From assembly GCF_027857615.1 (NCBI RefSeq), contig NZ_JAQIFT010000068.1, positions 186,001 to 250,000 of the forward strand: a stretch of 64,000 nucleotides of DNA. The letters are read 5' to 3'. This DNA is from Holtiella tumoricola (GTDB lineage: Bacteria; Bacillota; Clostridia; Lachnospirales; Cellulosilyticaceae). The translations under genes were made by a program, and so were the position numbers. This document shows positions 9,647 through 19,565 of the stretch, one piece after another (within the stretch, counting starts at the first letter, position 1; each line of letters opens with the position of its first letter). The notes under the pieces are model-generated. The model made no database searches. It was given only the letters and a program-made list of their open reading frames with translations, and was not told the origin of the DNA.

Positions 9647-9690
9647 AAAAGGAGTAGTTACATTTTATTTTGTAACTACTCCTTTTATAT
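9647..9690. terminator. Terminator between ndpA-like gene and ABC permease
   Basis: AAAAGGAGTAGTTAC (9647-9661) pairs perfectly with GTAACTACTCCTTTT (9672-9686). With T runs on both strands it can serve both convergent genes. Confidence 0.85.
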
Positions 9691-9753
9691 ATAATAACTT
9701 TATCTACCTCTACTTTAAGTCTCTTCTTTTTTAAGAATCATGACCTTAATCAA

Positions 9754-11106
9754 TTATTCTGTACGAATAGCTGATAGTGCTGAAAGTCCCATAGCACGTC
9801 TTGCTGGGAAGTATCCTGAAATCAGTCCTATAATCGTTGAGAAGATTAAAGCTGCTAATGCTAACCATGGTGGAATAATGGATACATTCGTTCCTCCACT
9901 TCCTAGCATTGAGAACATTTCTCCCGCAATTTGTGGACCAAACTTATTGAGTAAGTAGGATAATCCATAGGAAAAGGCTACCCCGACTGCACCTCCAATA
10001 GCTCCAATTAAAAGGGCTTCTACTAAGAACATTTTCTTAATATCTGTAAGCTTGGCACCAATAACTTTCATAACACCAATTTCTTTTGTACGTTCATAAA
10101 TAGACATCATCATTGTATTGGTAATACCAATAGCTGCTACTACTAATGAAATCGCACCAATACCACCTAGCATCACTTGAATACTATTTGAAGCCTTTTT
10201 CATCTCTTCTAAGTATTCCATTGGACTATAAGCGCGATAACCTGCATCATTTAAAGCTTGTTGAACGCTTAAAACATGATCTTCATCAATAACTTTTACA
10301 CGTACATTACGATACTTATTTCCATCATCATAACGACCATTGCCTTGTTCGCCATAAAGCTTTTTCTGATACTTTTCTTGTTCTTCTTTCAACTTATCAA
10401 ATAATTCTACTGGAATAATACAAGAATAGTTGTTTTCCCAGTCTTCATCTGGGAACATTCCCATTACAGTAACTCTGGCTGCCTTTGGTACTTCTATTTG
10501 ATTACCATCTTGATCACTTGCAGGTTCATTGGTATCCCAAGCATACTCACCAATATCTACTTTGAGTACATCTTCACCTACTTCAAACTCCATTGGAGGT
10601 GGTGGATTACGCCAGTTAATCTCTTGACCCTTTTTAACAAATTCTCTGCAAAGTTCTTTCCCAAGTAAGATTGCATTGGTATCAGTAGGCCCAAAGAGTG
10701 TACCTTCACCTACTTTATAACCTAAAATCTGCATTTCTTCTGCTGAAAGTCCACGTACTTCAACTTGCCAGCTTGTACGATACTTTCCAAACTCTAGATA
10801 GGCATTAATACTTCTAATAGGAATAGCCATTTGTACGCCTTCTATTTTTTCCATAGCTTCTAATGCTTTATCATCTAGCTTAGGGGCGTTAGGATCCTCC
10901 CAGTTATTTGGAGAAACCTCTATTAAAGTTAACGATTGCATATTTTGCATTTGCTCTTTAAAGTTGCTATCCATTGCAATCCCTAGAGAAAGCATAAGGA
11001 TAATGGAACTTGCACCAATAACAACACCTAATATGGTGAGGAAGGTACGAAGTTTACGCCGCCATAAACTTCGTACGCTCATCATAATTAAATCATTAAT
11101 CCTCAT
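9754..11106 (-). CDS. ABC transporter permease, MacB/FtsX type
   Basis: 450 residues. The first membrane segment (about 18-40) follows SVRSLWRRKLRTFLTILGV, a typical MacB/FtsX opening. A large extracytoplasmic MacB_PCD domain spans about 45-310, and three C-terminal segments (about 320-445) contain YERTKEIGVMKVIGA and YFPARRAMGLSALSAIRTE, the FtsX core and C-terminal signature. It is the last gene of a three-gene unit, overlapping the preceding gene by 11 bases. Such permeases act as mechanotransmitters in export or envelope processes, not as classical substrate channels. Substrate unknown. Confidence 0.88.
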   Translation of the reverse strand: MRINDLIMMSVRSLWRRKLRTFLTILGVVIGASSIILMLSLGIAMDSNFKEQMQNMQSLTLIEVSPNNWEDPNAPKLDDKALEAMEKIEGVQMAIPIRSINAYLEFGKYRTSWQVEVRGLSAEEMQILGYKVGEGTLFGPTDTNAILLGKELCREFVKKGQEINWRNPPPPMEFEVGEDVLKVDIGEYAWDTNEPASDQDGNQIEVPKAARVTVMGMFPDEDWENNYSCIIPVELFDKLKEEQEKYQKKLYGEQGNGRYDDGNKYRNVRVKVIDEDHVLSVQQALNDAGYRAYSPMEYLEEMKKASNSIQVMLGGIGAISLVVAAIGITNTMMMSIYERTKEIGVMKVIGAKLTDIKKMFLVEALLIGAIGGAVGVAFSYGLSYLLNKFGPQIAGEMFSMLGSGGTNVSIIPPWLALAALIFSTIIGLISGYFPARRAMGLSALSAIRTE

Positions 11107-13450
11107 CTAAATCCATCTCTTCTAATTTGCGTTGGCGTTTTTTCATCACAAATGCTGTGATACCTGCGGCAATTCCCATACCAAGTATCATACCAAGTAT
11201 TGTTGGCCATTTTGCTGGCTTTTCATCTTCCATAGGAGGCATCATATCATCTGGCATAGGATTAAAGTCGTCTGGTGGCATCATACTCTCCATAACATCC
11301 ATTTGGAAGTCATGGGTATAGGTTTGAATTTGACCTGTTACATCTTCATATTCAATTTGGATTTGTCCTGTTAAGGCCCCACCTTGAAGTGGAATAATTG
11401 TTGGGTTATATGTTTTTGAATTTCCTTTATCAAGTTGTCCAATAATCAAGCTGTTATCTTGTACTTCAAAACCTTCACCAATAGTTTTAATACGTACATT
11501 ACTAATACTTGTTTTACCTGTATTGTAGATGGTTGCGGTAAGCTCTGCTGGCATACCTACTTCTACTGTTTCCACTTGCACTTCTGCTACTTCAAGTTTT
11601 GTCACTTGCTCAACTGGAATACCAAAATGTTCTGTTGCTGTAATGGCTTCGCCATTGGCATCTTCATATTCCATTTCAAGTGTAATATCATAAGTCTTTG
11701 GTTTTGCACTTGGAATGGTATAAAGACGAATATTCTTCACATCCATTTGACCTGGAGTAAGTTCACTAATAAAGAATGTATTACTTGCATTAACAGGTGT
11801 GAAAACGCTACCTGTATCATTTTCACCTTGTTCTTTAACAGTTAAGTTAGCTTTTAAATTTTTAACTGTTTTATCTTGGTGTGTATTAAGGAAACCAATT
11901 TCGAGTTCAAATTCTTCTCCAGCTTTTACAACCACTGGATTAGAGCTATAGGTTCCAACAATAACTTTTGGTTTACCTTTGCCTTTTTCTTCTTCAGTTT
12001 CTTCTTTATTGTCAATAGATACTGTCGCATATTGTTTGATCGCTACTTCTTTTCCATTTAAAGTGTATTCTGCAATAATTTCAATTGGATAAGTACCTGT
12101 TGTTACACTTTGTGTTGCTACAAAGTCTACAATATAGCTTTTTGTTTGACCTTTTGTAAATTTAGGTTCAATAAACATACTTTTTGACTTTGAAACAATA
12201 CCGTCTGTACTCTTGACACTGAGTTTAACATTTTTTGCTTCATCAGGTGCTGTTACCTTAAATCCAACTGTAAACACATCTCCAATTTGCTTAATACCTT
12301 GTGGTTCTGCTGTTGTTGAAAGTTCTAATTCTTTTTGAGCTACGCTACCTTTAGTGCTTAAATATACAACTTGACTACTTGTTTGTGTCTCACCTAAATC
12401 ATCTATGTAACTTAATTTCATTTCCACTGGTAAGTTAAAACTTGTTGTATCCCCTACAATTAAACTTACAGGGATCGTTTGTGTCTTACCACTATCAATG
12501 TTTTCTACGTATTTTACATTACTGCCATCTGCTACAAATACTTTTTCGTTTGGAACAATTTCAAGCTTAACATTTTTAGCCGCAACATGTCCTACATTTT
12601 TGATGGCTACCTGAATACTTTTTGCTACATTTTGCTCAAATGCAGAGGTATTGCTTACAGATACTTCAAGTGAAGGTGGCATAAAGTTACTATCGACTTT
12701 AAGTTTAACTGTATGCTCTTTACCATCAATATCTACGATCATCTCATGGATACCACGTGCTACATCTTTATCAATGTCTACTGTAATATAGTAATCTTTT
12801 GTAGCACCTTTATCCATTGCTGAAAGTGTCATCTCTTTTTTCTTTAAAGCAATACCTTTAGCTGAAGTTGAGTCCTTAATTTTTAACTTCATTTTACTTT
12901 CTTTAACATTAGATTTACTATCATTTTTAACTGTTAAAATGATTTGCTGGCTTTCTCCTGCGACTACATTAATTGTACTTTGAGCTAAAGTAAGCCCATC
13001 TGCTCCACTAATAGCTGAACTCGCATTAGTTAAAGGAATCTCTACTGTTGCTGGACCATTTTTCATTCCTTCATAACCAATCTCTACTTTAACACTCTTC
13101 CCATTACCATTGTATACTAAGTCCATGATAATGATTGTACCATCTCCGTTAATCTGAACTGTATTTTTATCTACACTTTGGCTTGTGCTACCTGATAGTT
13201 CAATATATTGAATGAATTCTCTAAGTTCTTTGTTTGTATTTACACTTTTTGCTGTAATAAATAGATTAAACTTATCGCCTTTTTCTAATGTTTTTGTTAC
13301 CTCATTTGCTGTCAGTGTTAAAGATGGGTCTGTTTGTTGATCACCTGGGTTTGCTTCTATTGCCCATACATTCCCTCCTATTGGATAGACACAGGATGAA
13401 GCGATAATCCCTGCCATCAATAAGCTTGCAAATTTACTCTTTCCTTTCAT
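11096..13450 (-). CDS. Membrane-anchored extracellular repeat protein of ABC system (NEW3/CARDB-like)
   Basis: About 784 residues: signal peptide (residues 1-30, cleavage likely after NVWA), then repeated beta-sandwich units of about 110-130 residues recognisable by recurring phrases of the type 'VxNxGxxxAxNVKL', a Met/Asp/Pro-rich linker (MMPPDDFNPMPDDMMPP) and a C-terminal membrane helix (WPTILGMILGMGIAAGITAF) with a short charged tail. The repeats resemble NPCBM-associated NEW3 or CARDB domains (COG1361-like). It lies between the ATPase and the permease with overlaps on both sides, so it probably works with the MacB-like permease, replacing the MacA adaptor of other systems. Start at 13450 chosen for spacing to GAGGGA. 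Confidence 0.75.
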   Translation of the reverse strand: MKGKSKFASLLMAGIIASSCVYPIGGNVWAIEANPGDQQTDPSLTLTANEVTKTLEKGDKFNLFITAKSVNTNKELREFIQYIELSGSTSQSVDKNTVQINGDGTIIIMDLVYNGNGKSVKVEIGYEGMKNGPATVEIPLTNASSAISGADGLTLAQSTINVVAGESQQIILTVKNDSKSNVKESKMKLKIKDSTSAKGIALKKKEMTLSAMDKGATKDYYITVDIDKDVARGIHEMIVDIDGKEHTVKLKVDSNFMPPSLEVSVSNTSAFEQNVAKSIQVAIKNVGHVAAKNVKLEIVPNEKVFVADGSNVKYVENIDSGKTQTIPVSLIVGDTTSFNLPVEMKLSYIDDLGETQTSSQVVYLSTKGSVAQKELELSTTAEPQGIKQIGDVFTVGFKVTAPDEAKNVKLSVKSTDGIVSKSKSMFIEPKFTKGQTKSYIVDFVATQSVTTGTYPIEIIAEYTLNGKEVAIKQYATVSIDNKEETEEEKGKGKPKVIVGTYSSNPVVVKAGEEFELEIGFLNTHQDKTVKNLKANLTVKEQGENDTGSVFTPVNASNTFFISELTPGQMDVKNIRLYTIPSAKPKTYDITLEMEYEDANGEAITATEHFGIPVEQVTKLEVAEVQVETVEVGMPAELTATIYNTGKTSISNVRIKTIGEGFEVQDNSLIIGQLDKGNSKTYNPTIIPLQGGALTGQIQIEYEDVTGQIQTYTHDFQMDVMESMMPPDDFNPMPDDMMPPMEDEKPAKWPTILGMILGMGIAAGITAFVMKKRQRKLEEMDLDED

Positions 13451-14159
13451 AGATAACTTCCCTCTCATTCTCTTTTTTCAATTCTATTTTATGTATGTTA
13501 CCATCAATTACAGTAATAATACGATCTGCATAATCTGCAATTTCAGGGTCATGAGATACAATAATCAGTGTTTGATTATATTTCTTAGCCATATCTCTAA
13601 TCATATCCATTACTTCAAGTGTTGTATGTGTATCTAAGTTTCCTGTTGGCTCATCAGCAAATAATATTTTAGGACGATTAACAAATGCCCTTGCAATACT
13701 TACCCTTTGCTGTTGTCCCCCACTCATTTCTTTTGGTTTATGATGAAGACGTTTTTCTAGTCCAACTGCTTTTAGCATTTCTTTAGCTCGCTTGTCCCTC
13801 TTAACTTTAGGCATACCTTGAAAAATAAGGGGTAATGATACATTTTCTAGTGCTGTTAAAGATGGTATCAGATTGTAGGACTGAAAAACAAACCCTATGT
13901 ACTTTTGCCTAAATGTTGCAAGTTGCGTTTCATTAAGCATCTCTACGCGCTTATTTTTTATTTTTATAGTACCACGCGTTGGCTTTTCAAGACCTGCCAA
14001 CATATTGAGTAATGTCGACTTTCCTGAACCTGATGTTCCAAACAAACAACAGATTTCCCCTTCTTCTATCTCAAGGTCTAGATTATCTAAGGCTACAATC
14101 TTTTCTTTTCCCATACGGTAGACTTTGCGTAAGCCTTGTACTTCTATGATTTTCCCCAC
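13434..14159 (-). CDS. ABC transporter ATP-binding protein, LolD/MacB type
   Basis: 241 residues. Walker A GTSGSGKST (residues 41-49), Q-loop in GFVFQSYNLIPSL, signature SGGQQQRVSIARA, Walker B ILFADEPTGNLD and H-loop VSHD are intact. The DEPTGNLD form is typical of the LolD/MacB/FtsE subfamily. The C-terminus is extended by a short charged tail whose stop lies 17 bases inside the next gene. It opens the three-gene unit; AAGGAGGG precedes the ATG. It powers the permease encoded at 9754-11106. Confidence 0.92.
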   Translation of the reverse strand: MGKIIEVQGLRKVYRMGKEKIVALDNLDLEIEEGEICCLFGTSGSGKSTLLNMLAGLEKPTRGTIKIKNKRVEMLNETQLATFRQKYIGFVFQSYNLIPSLTALENVSLPLIFQGMPKVKRDKRAKEMLKAVGLEKRLHHKPKEMSGGQQQRVSIARAFVNRPKILFADEPTGNLDTHTTLEVMDMIRDMAKKYNQTLIIVSHDPEIADYADRIITVIDGNIHKIELKKENEREVIYERKE

Positions 14160-14339
14160 TTTATCCCTCCTTCTTTAATTATTTTATGGCATAGCTACAG
14201 TATAGTACAAATACTTATTACTTTCTACAAAATGCCCAAATCTTAATCTTTCATTTTTGTAATTTGAAATAACTAAAAGGCCATACCTCTGTATTAGACG
14301 TATAACCTTTGCATTTGGTTTCATATTCCATTATTTTCT

Positions 14340-16076
14340 TTATACAAAAGATGATCTTCTTGCTATATCTAAACTATTTTTTAAACAAAGTTTCCCATAC
14401 CCCCAACTAGGATCAGGAAAACTTACGCCTTCCACATCTCTATTAGCCCCCCGTAACAAGTAAGTCCGTATACTTTCCCCATATAAAAATGGATTATTAT
14501 TATTTATAATGCCCCATTCCATCATTAAAGCTACTGCACCTGTTACATGAGGCGTAGCCATACTTGTTCCCGATAGTGCTTGATATCCCCCTGTGTAACT
14601 TGCTGCCGTTATATTCACCCCAGGTGCTACGATATCAGGCTTTATCTGAACAGGTGATCTTGTATAACCTCTCCCTGAAAATGGAGCAATTTGATTTTTC
14701 ACACTGTCATATGCACCTACTGTTATCACATAGTTTGCTGTAGAAGGTGTAGTCAATGTACGGTCTGGTGTATTACTTAAAAAGAATGTCTCATTTCCAG
14801 AAGAAGCAATTGTTTGCCCCCAAACACTGAATTCTCCATCTATAACGTTATCACCAATAATTCTCAACTGCCATATACCTGGCATAATATATCCATCTTC
14901 TAATCCCCCCATAAATACTGCAAATTCTATATTACCATTAAGTGGGGATGGCCCTGCAAAGGCTGGATATACTCTACTATTTCCTAGCACATATCTTTTA
15001 ACTGGTGTTGAATAAGAAATACGTGGTGTACTTTTCCCATCAGGTCCAATAAGTTGAAAAGATAATTGATCTACAGAGTTTTGCCATACAGAAAAATTAT
15101 AAGTTCTTTTATTGGGACCCATTTGAAAACTAATGGTTTGAATTTCCCCTTGTTGCACTTTTCCACCTACATGATTGCGTGAAAGACCTTCATTTCCTGA
15201 TCCAACTGCAATATTATTTTTCCATTCTTGTGCCGCATCATTTAAATAGATTTCTATAAGCGAAGTTCCATTATGAGGCCCTTCATTCATGCCAAGGCTT
15301 AAATTAATTGCAATAGGTTTATTTAACTGTCTAGCTTTCTCAATCACATAACGAATGCCTAACATAATATCTGCTGTACGTACTAAGTTGGTGACTGATG
15401 GGTTTCCTAACTTCACAATCACAAACTCAGCTTCTGGTGCTACACCTATAATGCGCCCACCTGAGCTTCTTCCATTACCGCCAGCTATTCCAGCTACATG
15501 AGTACCATGCCCTAAACTATCTTGACTAGGAACAATACGCAACCTTTCTGCTTGTGTAGGTGCCCTAAGTGCTTCATTGATACGTACTTGGCTATATTCA
15601 CTACCCTCTAAATATCCTGCTGGAGGCTCTCCTTCTATTGTTTGATCCCATATACTTACTATTCTTGTTGTTCCATCATCATTACGAAAATCTGGATGGG
15701 CATAGTTAATACCCGAATCTACAATTCCAAGTAATACACCATTCCCCTTTAGCTGATAAGGTAAATTATTTTGAACTGTTGTTATGCAACTTGCTTTTAA
15801 GCTTTGTTCTAAATTATAGACAAAATCTTTTGGTGCTTCCATATATTCAATTTCTGGATAACTTAACAAAATCTTTGCTTTATCTAATGGCAATACAATA
15901 ATAGCAATTTGCTCATTTATTATCTGTACTAATGCACCTACCTGGGCAGCAACTCTTTCAATATCTCCGTGATATTTTACAATGAGCCGCTGGTCTCTAT
16001 TTGCTAGTAACTGGTTTCTATCTTCATCTGACATGGTAAAAAGTATGTTAAGTTCGGCATCGGTTTTCGGTTCCAT
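14340..16076 (-). CDS. Csp-family subtilisin-like germination protease (complete catalytic triad)
   Basis: 578 residues, a subtilase with the insertions seen in clostridial CspA/B/C. All triad residues are present: D120 in GIVDSG, H190 in GHGTHVAG, S505 in SGTSMATPH; the oxyanion Asn lies in GSGNEG. The first ~95 residues form the pro-region, and a jelly-roll-like insertion lies about 300-430 before the catalytic Ser. Third gene of a three-gene csp operon, 14 bases after the previous stop, with its own GGGGGAAG site. It is the most canonical protease of the three and the best candidate for cutting pro-SleC. Gene naming (A, B or C) would need a tree. Confidence 0.88.
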   Translation of the reverse strand: MEPKTDAELNILFTMSDEDRNQLLANRDQRLIVKYHGDIERVAAQVGALVQIINEQIAIIVLPLDKAKILLSYPEIEYMEAPKDFVYNLEQSLKASCITTVQNNLPYQLKGNGVLLGIVDSGINYAHPDFRNDDGTTRIVSIWDQTIEGEPPAGYLEGSEYSQVRINEALRAPTQAERLRIVPSQDSLGHGTHVAGIAGGNGRSSGGRIIGVAPEAEFVIVKLGNPSVTNLVRTADIMLGIRYVIEKARQLNKPIAINLSLGMNEGPHNGTSLIEIYLNDAAQEWKNNIAVGSGNEGLSRNHVGGKVQQGEIQTISFQMGPNKRTYNFSVWQNSVDQLSFQLIGPDGKSTPRISYSTPVKRYVLGNSRVYPAFAGPSPLNGNIEFAVFMGGLEDGYIMPGIWQLRIIGDNVIDGEFSVWGQTIASSGNETFFLSNTPDRTLTTPSTANYVITVGAYDSVKNQIAPFSGRGYTRSPVQIKPDIVAPGVNITAASYTGGYQALSGTSMATPHVTGAVALMMEWGIINNNNPFLYGESIRTYLLRGANRDVEGVSFPDPSWGYGKLCLKNSLDIARRSSFV

Positions 16077-16090
16077 AGCTATCTTCCCCC

Positions 16091-17872
16091 TTATTGGTTA
16101 TAAATCGTTTTAAGTGCCTCTAGTACAGCACTCACACATAATATTCCATAGCCATAAGCTGGGTTGGGGTAGCTATCAAATTGTGTCGGTCTTTTCGCAT
16201 ATTTAATAACAAGTCCCTTTAAAGCCTCCCCATAAAGGTAACTTTGTGGATTCACACGCAACCCATATTGCATAAACAATGCATAGGCTCCGCACACAAA
16301 TCCACTTGCTATACTACTGCCTGAATAAAAAGTATACTTATCTTCTGTTCCTGCCTCTGGCACCATCACATTTAATCCAGGTGCTGCCACATCTGGTTTA
16401 ACTCTTTCATCTGCCGTGAATCCTCTACCAGAAGCATTTAAAATTTGTAGTGTCTTGCCATTAATGGAGGCTACACTTGTAATAAGTTCTGCTGTTGAAG
16501 GAATTGTAAGTGTTGTAAAAGGATCTGGTTCTAAAAAGCGAGCTGTCCTTATAACAGGGTTGGTTACTGTAGACCAAATATTATAACGACCATCAATAAT
16601 GTTATCTCCTATAATTTGTATCGTCCATATACCTGAATCCACTGTGGCCGTTCCAAAACCTTCTAATAAAAGAACCAACGTTTGTACTTGTGCAGTAAAA
16701 GGATCTGTAGATATATTAATAAGTACTGAAGTATTACCAAATACATAAGCTACATTTCCATTCATATCTGGTATAATATCTGTTTTTTCTCCATTTGGAG
16801 CAATAATTACAAAGGACATCCCATCTACATAATTTTTATATAAATTAGATGTATAAAATCTTTGCCCAGCATCAATAGCTATCTGCACGTTTTTTATCTC
16901 ACCTTGCCTAACCCTTCCACTCGTATGTCTTTCTTTATTGGCTTCATTTCCTGTACCAACTGTCATATTACTAGGCCATACTAAACTCATCTGATTCATA
17001 AAAACTTCCAAACTACTTGATCCAACATGACCACCTTCATTGAGCCCTACACCTGCCACTAAACTTAACGGCATATTGAGCCTAGTTGCCTCTGTGATAG
17101 CAAAAGCAATACCTCTCATAACATCTGCATTGGTTGGCCCTCTAAAATCTTCCAATGTAGTCCCTCTACTATTCATCTTAACAATAAGTAAATCTGCCTC
17201 CGGAGCTATACCTATGTTCTGCCCACCTGAAGCTCTCCCATTACCTGATGCTACACCTGCCACAGCTGTTCCATGTCCTAATACATCTACACTGGGCACA
17301 ATTTCTAACCGCTCTATTATACTATCTTGTTGCAATGCTTCATCAATTTGCTTGTTACTATAATAGGCTCCTATAGAAAAGCCTTGTGGCGGGGTTCCCT
17401 CTATACTTTGATCCCATAATGCTAAAATACGTGTCGTTCCATCTGCATTTCTAAAATCTAGATGGCTATAGTCTATCCCCGAATCAATAACTGCAAGAAG
17501 TACACCCTTGCCTGTTACATTATAACTTTGAGGCCTATGAATACTATAAGGGGCACAAACTGCATTGGAATTTTCAATAGCAATATATTGCATCACACGT
17601 GGCAATTCAATATAAAACACACTATTCTCATTGGATAAAGCATCTATATAGTCTTTATTAATTTTAACAAAAGCAAATCGATCGCTAATTTCATTATAGC
17701 TAAAAGGTATCCTGCTATTAACTTCTGAAAGTTGTTCAAAGTACTGAACAATTACTGTCCATTCCTGTTCTAAAATATTTTGTCCTGTCACTTCCTCAAA
17801 AGCCTCTACAGAAACATATTGCTCATACAGTAAAACCAGTTGCAAAAGCGGACTAAGCTTATTAAGATTCAT
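16091..17872 (-). CDS. Csp-family subtilisin-like germination protease (triad present, variant Ser motif)
   Basis: 593 residues. D130 (AVIDSG), H200 (GHGTAVAG) and S520 (SGSSIASGF) are in the expected places, and the oxyanion Asn is in GTGNEA. The motif around Ser departs from the usual GTSMATP: GSSIASG lacks the following Thr-Pro, so activity may be reduced or specialised. The pro-region is longer than in its neighbours (about 110 residues). Second gene of the csp operon, 11 bases after the first, with AGGAGGAG before the ATG. By family it acts in germination on SleC or in regulating another Csp protein. Confidence 0.87.
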   Translation of the reverse strand: MNLNKLSPLLQLVLLYEQYVSVEAFEEVTGQNILEQEWTVIVQYFEQLSEVNSRIPFSYNEISDRFAFVKINKDYIDALSNENSVFYIELPRVMQYIAIENSNAVCAPYSIHRPQSYNVTGKGVLLAVIDSGIDYSHLDFRNADGTTRILALWDQSIEGTPPQGFSIGAYYSNKQIDEALQQDSIIERLEIVPSVDVLGHGTAVAGVASGNGRASGGQNIGIAPEADLLIVKMNSRGTTLEDFRGPTNADVMRGIAFAITEATRLNMPLSLVAGVGLNEGGHVGSSSLEVFMNQMSLVWPSNMTVGTGNEANKERHTSGRVRQGEIKNVQIAIDAGQRFYTSNLYKNYVDGMSFVIIAPNGEKTDIIPDMNGNVAYVFGNTSVLINISTDPFTAQVQTLVLLLEGFGTATVDSGIWTIQIIGDNIIDGRYNIWSTVTNPVIRTARFLEPDPFTTLTIPSTAELITSVASINGKTLQILNASGRGFTADERVKPDVAAPGLNVMVPEAGTEDKYTFYSGSSIASGFVCGAYALFMQYGLRVNPQSYLYGEALKGLVIKYAKRPTQFDSYPNPAYGYGILCVSAVLEALKTIYNQ

Positions 17873-17883
17873 ATGCTCCTCCT

Positions 17884-19548
17884 TTATACAAGTATTAAAC
17901 TATTTTGAAAATCCAATTTACCATACCCCTCTATGTTATTGGGATAAACTTGATTTGGACTACGTCTCGCTCCTCTAATAAGAATGGTCTTTGCAATACG
18001 GGTATTCATCGGGAAAAAATTCTTTTTTAAAATAGCCCATTCTAGTAATAAGGCACATGCTGACGATGTTACAGCTGTAGATACACCTGTACCACTATAC
18101 CTACTATATCCACCTGCTAAATTAGGTGCTAAAACATTTACTCCTGGTGCTATTAAAGTAGGCAGTATCACCATATTACGTGTTGGACCTCTACTGGACC
18201 CTGCATAAATACTCTGGTCTGTTCCATTATAAGCACCTACAATCAGACTCTCATAGGCATTCCCTGGTGTTGTAATCGTCATATTGACATCGGGTTGCAA
18301 AAACCTCGTATCTTCTCCCACGAATCCTTGTCTAGGAAGCCATACATTATAATCTCCTGCTACTACACTTTCCCCATATACTGTAATAGACCAAATCCCA
18401 AGCGTAGGATTTGAGAACCTAAAGCGTATATTTTGATCTCCTGATGTAACATCTGAAACAACATACTCTACCTCTAACCTAGCATTTTCTAATGGAAAGG
18501 TATATGCTTGAACTTGAATATTATTAACTGGAATTTTGCCTGTACTTCCTCCTAAAGGCGTGCGAACTGAAACCGTTAGCTTATCTGGAGATGTAGCCCA
18601 TAAGTACATAACAAATCCTTTCTCATCTGCTCCTACATTCACTTCAAATAGACTACTTCCTCCTTGTGTAACTTTGCCACTATAGTGATGTCCTTGATTT
18701 GCTTCATTCCCACCTGATATAGTAAAAATAACATTTTCAAAAGTACTTGCAGTTTGTAAATATCTTTCTGAAACCGTATCACCGTCATGCCCACCTTGAT
18801 TACTTCCTATTGCAGTGCAAATAGCAATAGGCATATTAAGATCTTTAGCTAGATTTAATAAGTAATTTACCCCTGTTAAATAATCATCATCTTGATAGGC
18901 TACTGCTCCTTCCTTAATGAGGTATATGTCTCTTAAATACTGTTTAGCAGGCTTTAACTTTACTACTGCTAATGAAGCATCTGGGGCTCCACCTACATAT
19001 CCACCAGGTACACCTCTTTCATTGCCTGCTGCTATAGCTGCAAGCATGGTCCCATGTCCATTTTCATCAGTACTTGGAACAATACTTAATGGATCATTCG
19101 ATTTTAAAGCTTGATTAATCTGCTCTTCTGTATAAATGGTTCCATAATCATATATGGGGCCACCTGTTCCAGGTATACTTTGATCCCAAATACTTACAAT
19201 ACGTGTTGTATTGTCTTCATATGTAAAGAGAGGATTTGTATATTGTATCCCTGTATCTATAAATCCTATTAATACACCCGTTCCTCTTAGTTCACCAAAC
19301 GGATAATTATGGAAAGTTGAAATGTTACTTTGCTCTACAGCATCAATGGCATTTAAACCAAGCAATATGGGTAAATAGATTGAACCTATCTCTTGTTGTA
19401 ATGCTTCAAATTCATTTTGTGCACTTTCTGGTACACTTAGAATAATAAGACTAGAACTTATGGGCGCAAAAATTAAATTAGGGTAGCGCTGTTTGAAATT
19501 TTCAATAGAAATAGGTGTTTCTATTAAATAATCTTTATATTCTTCCAT
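17884..19548 (-). CDS. Csp-family subtilase, predicted pseudoprotease (catalytic Ser replaced by Gly)
   Basis: 554 residues, first gene of the csp operon. D98 (GFIDTG) and H165 (NGHGTML) are present, and the oxyanion Asn lies in SGGNEANQG. In the Ser motif the sequence is YSGTGVSTA, so the residue aligned with the catalytic Ser is Gly (about G488, codon GGT, one base from the Ser codon AGT). In C. difficile, CspC and the CspA domain are also pseudoproteases, with CspC acting in bile-salt germinant response; here the inactive member is the first gene. A germinant-sensing or regulatory role is therefore an inference. The ATG follows GGTGAGGTG only 17 bases after a terminator-like U-run. Confidence 0.87.
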   Translation of the reverse strand: MEEYKDYLIETPISIENFKQRYPNLIFAPISSSLIILSVPESAQNEFEALQQEIGSIYLPILLGLNAIDAVEQSNISTFHNYPFGELRGTGVLIGFIDTGIQYTNPLFTYEDNTTRIVSIWDQSIPGTGGPIYDYGTIYTEEQINQALKSNDPLSIVPSTDENGHGTMLAAIAAGNERGVPGGYVGGAPDASLAVVKLKPAKQYLRDIYLIKEGAVAYQDDDYLTGVNYLLNLAKDLNMPIAICTAIGSNQGGHDGDTVSERYLQTASTFENVIFTISGGNEANQGHHYSGKVTQGGSSLFEVNVGADEKGFVMYLWATSPDKLTVSVRTPLGGSTGKIPVNNIQVQAYTFPLENARLEVEYVVSDVTSGDQNIRFRFSNPTLGIWSITVYGESVVAGDYNVWLPRQGFVGEDTRFLQPDVNMTITTPGNAYESLIVGAYNGTDQSIYAGSSRGPTRNMVILPTLIAPGVNVLAPNLAGGYSRYSGTGVSTAVTSSACALLLEWAILKKNFFPMNTRIAKTILIRGARRSPNQVYPNNIEGYGKLDFQNSLILV

Positions 19549-19565
19549 TCATTCACCTCACCTAC

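Noticed and set aside
11132..11845. Plus-strand reading frames over the 784-residue gene
   Set aside because: They are opposite-strand shadows with no ribosome sites and unlikely composition.
13360..13450. Lipobox in the 784-residue repeat protein
   Set aside because: The Cys is preceded by ASS, not the L/V/I-x-x pattern, and a better signal-peptidase I site (NVWA) follows.
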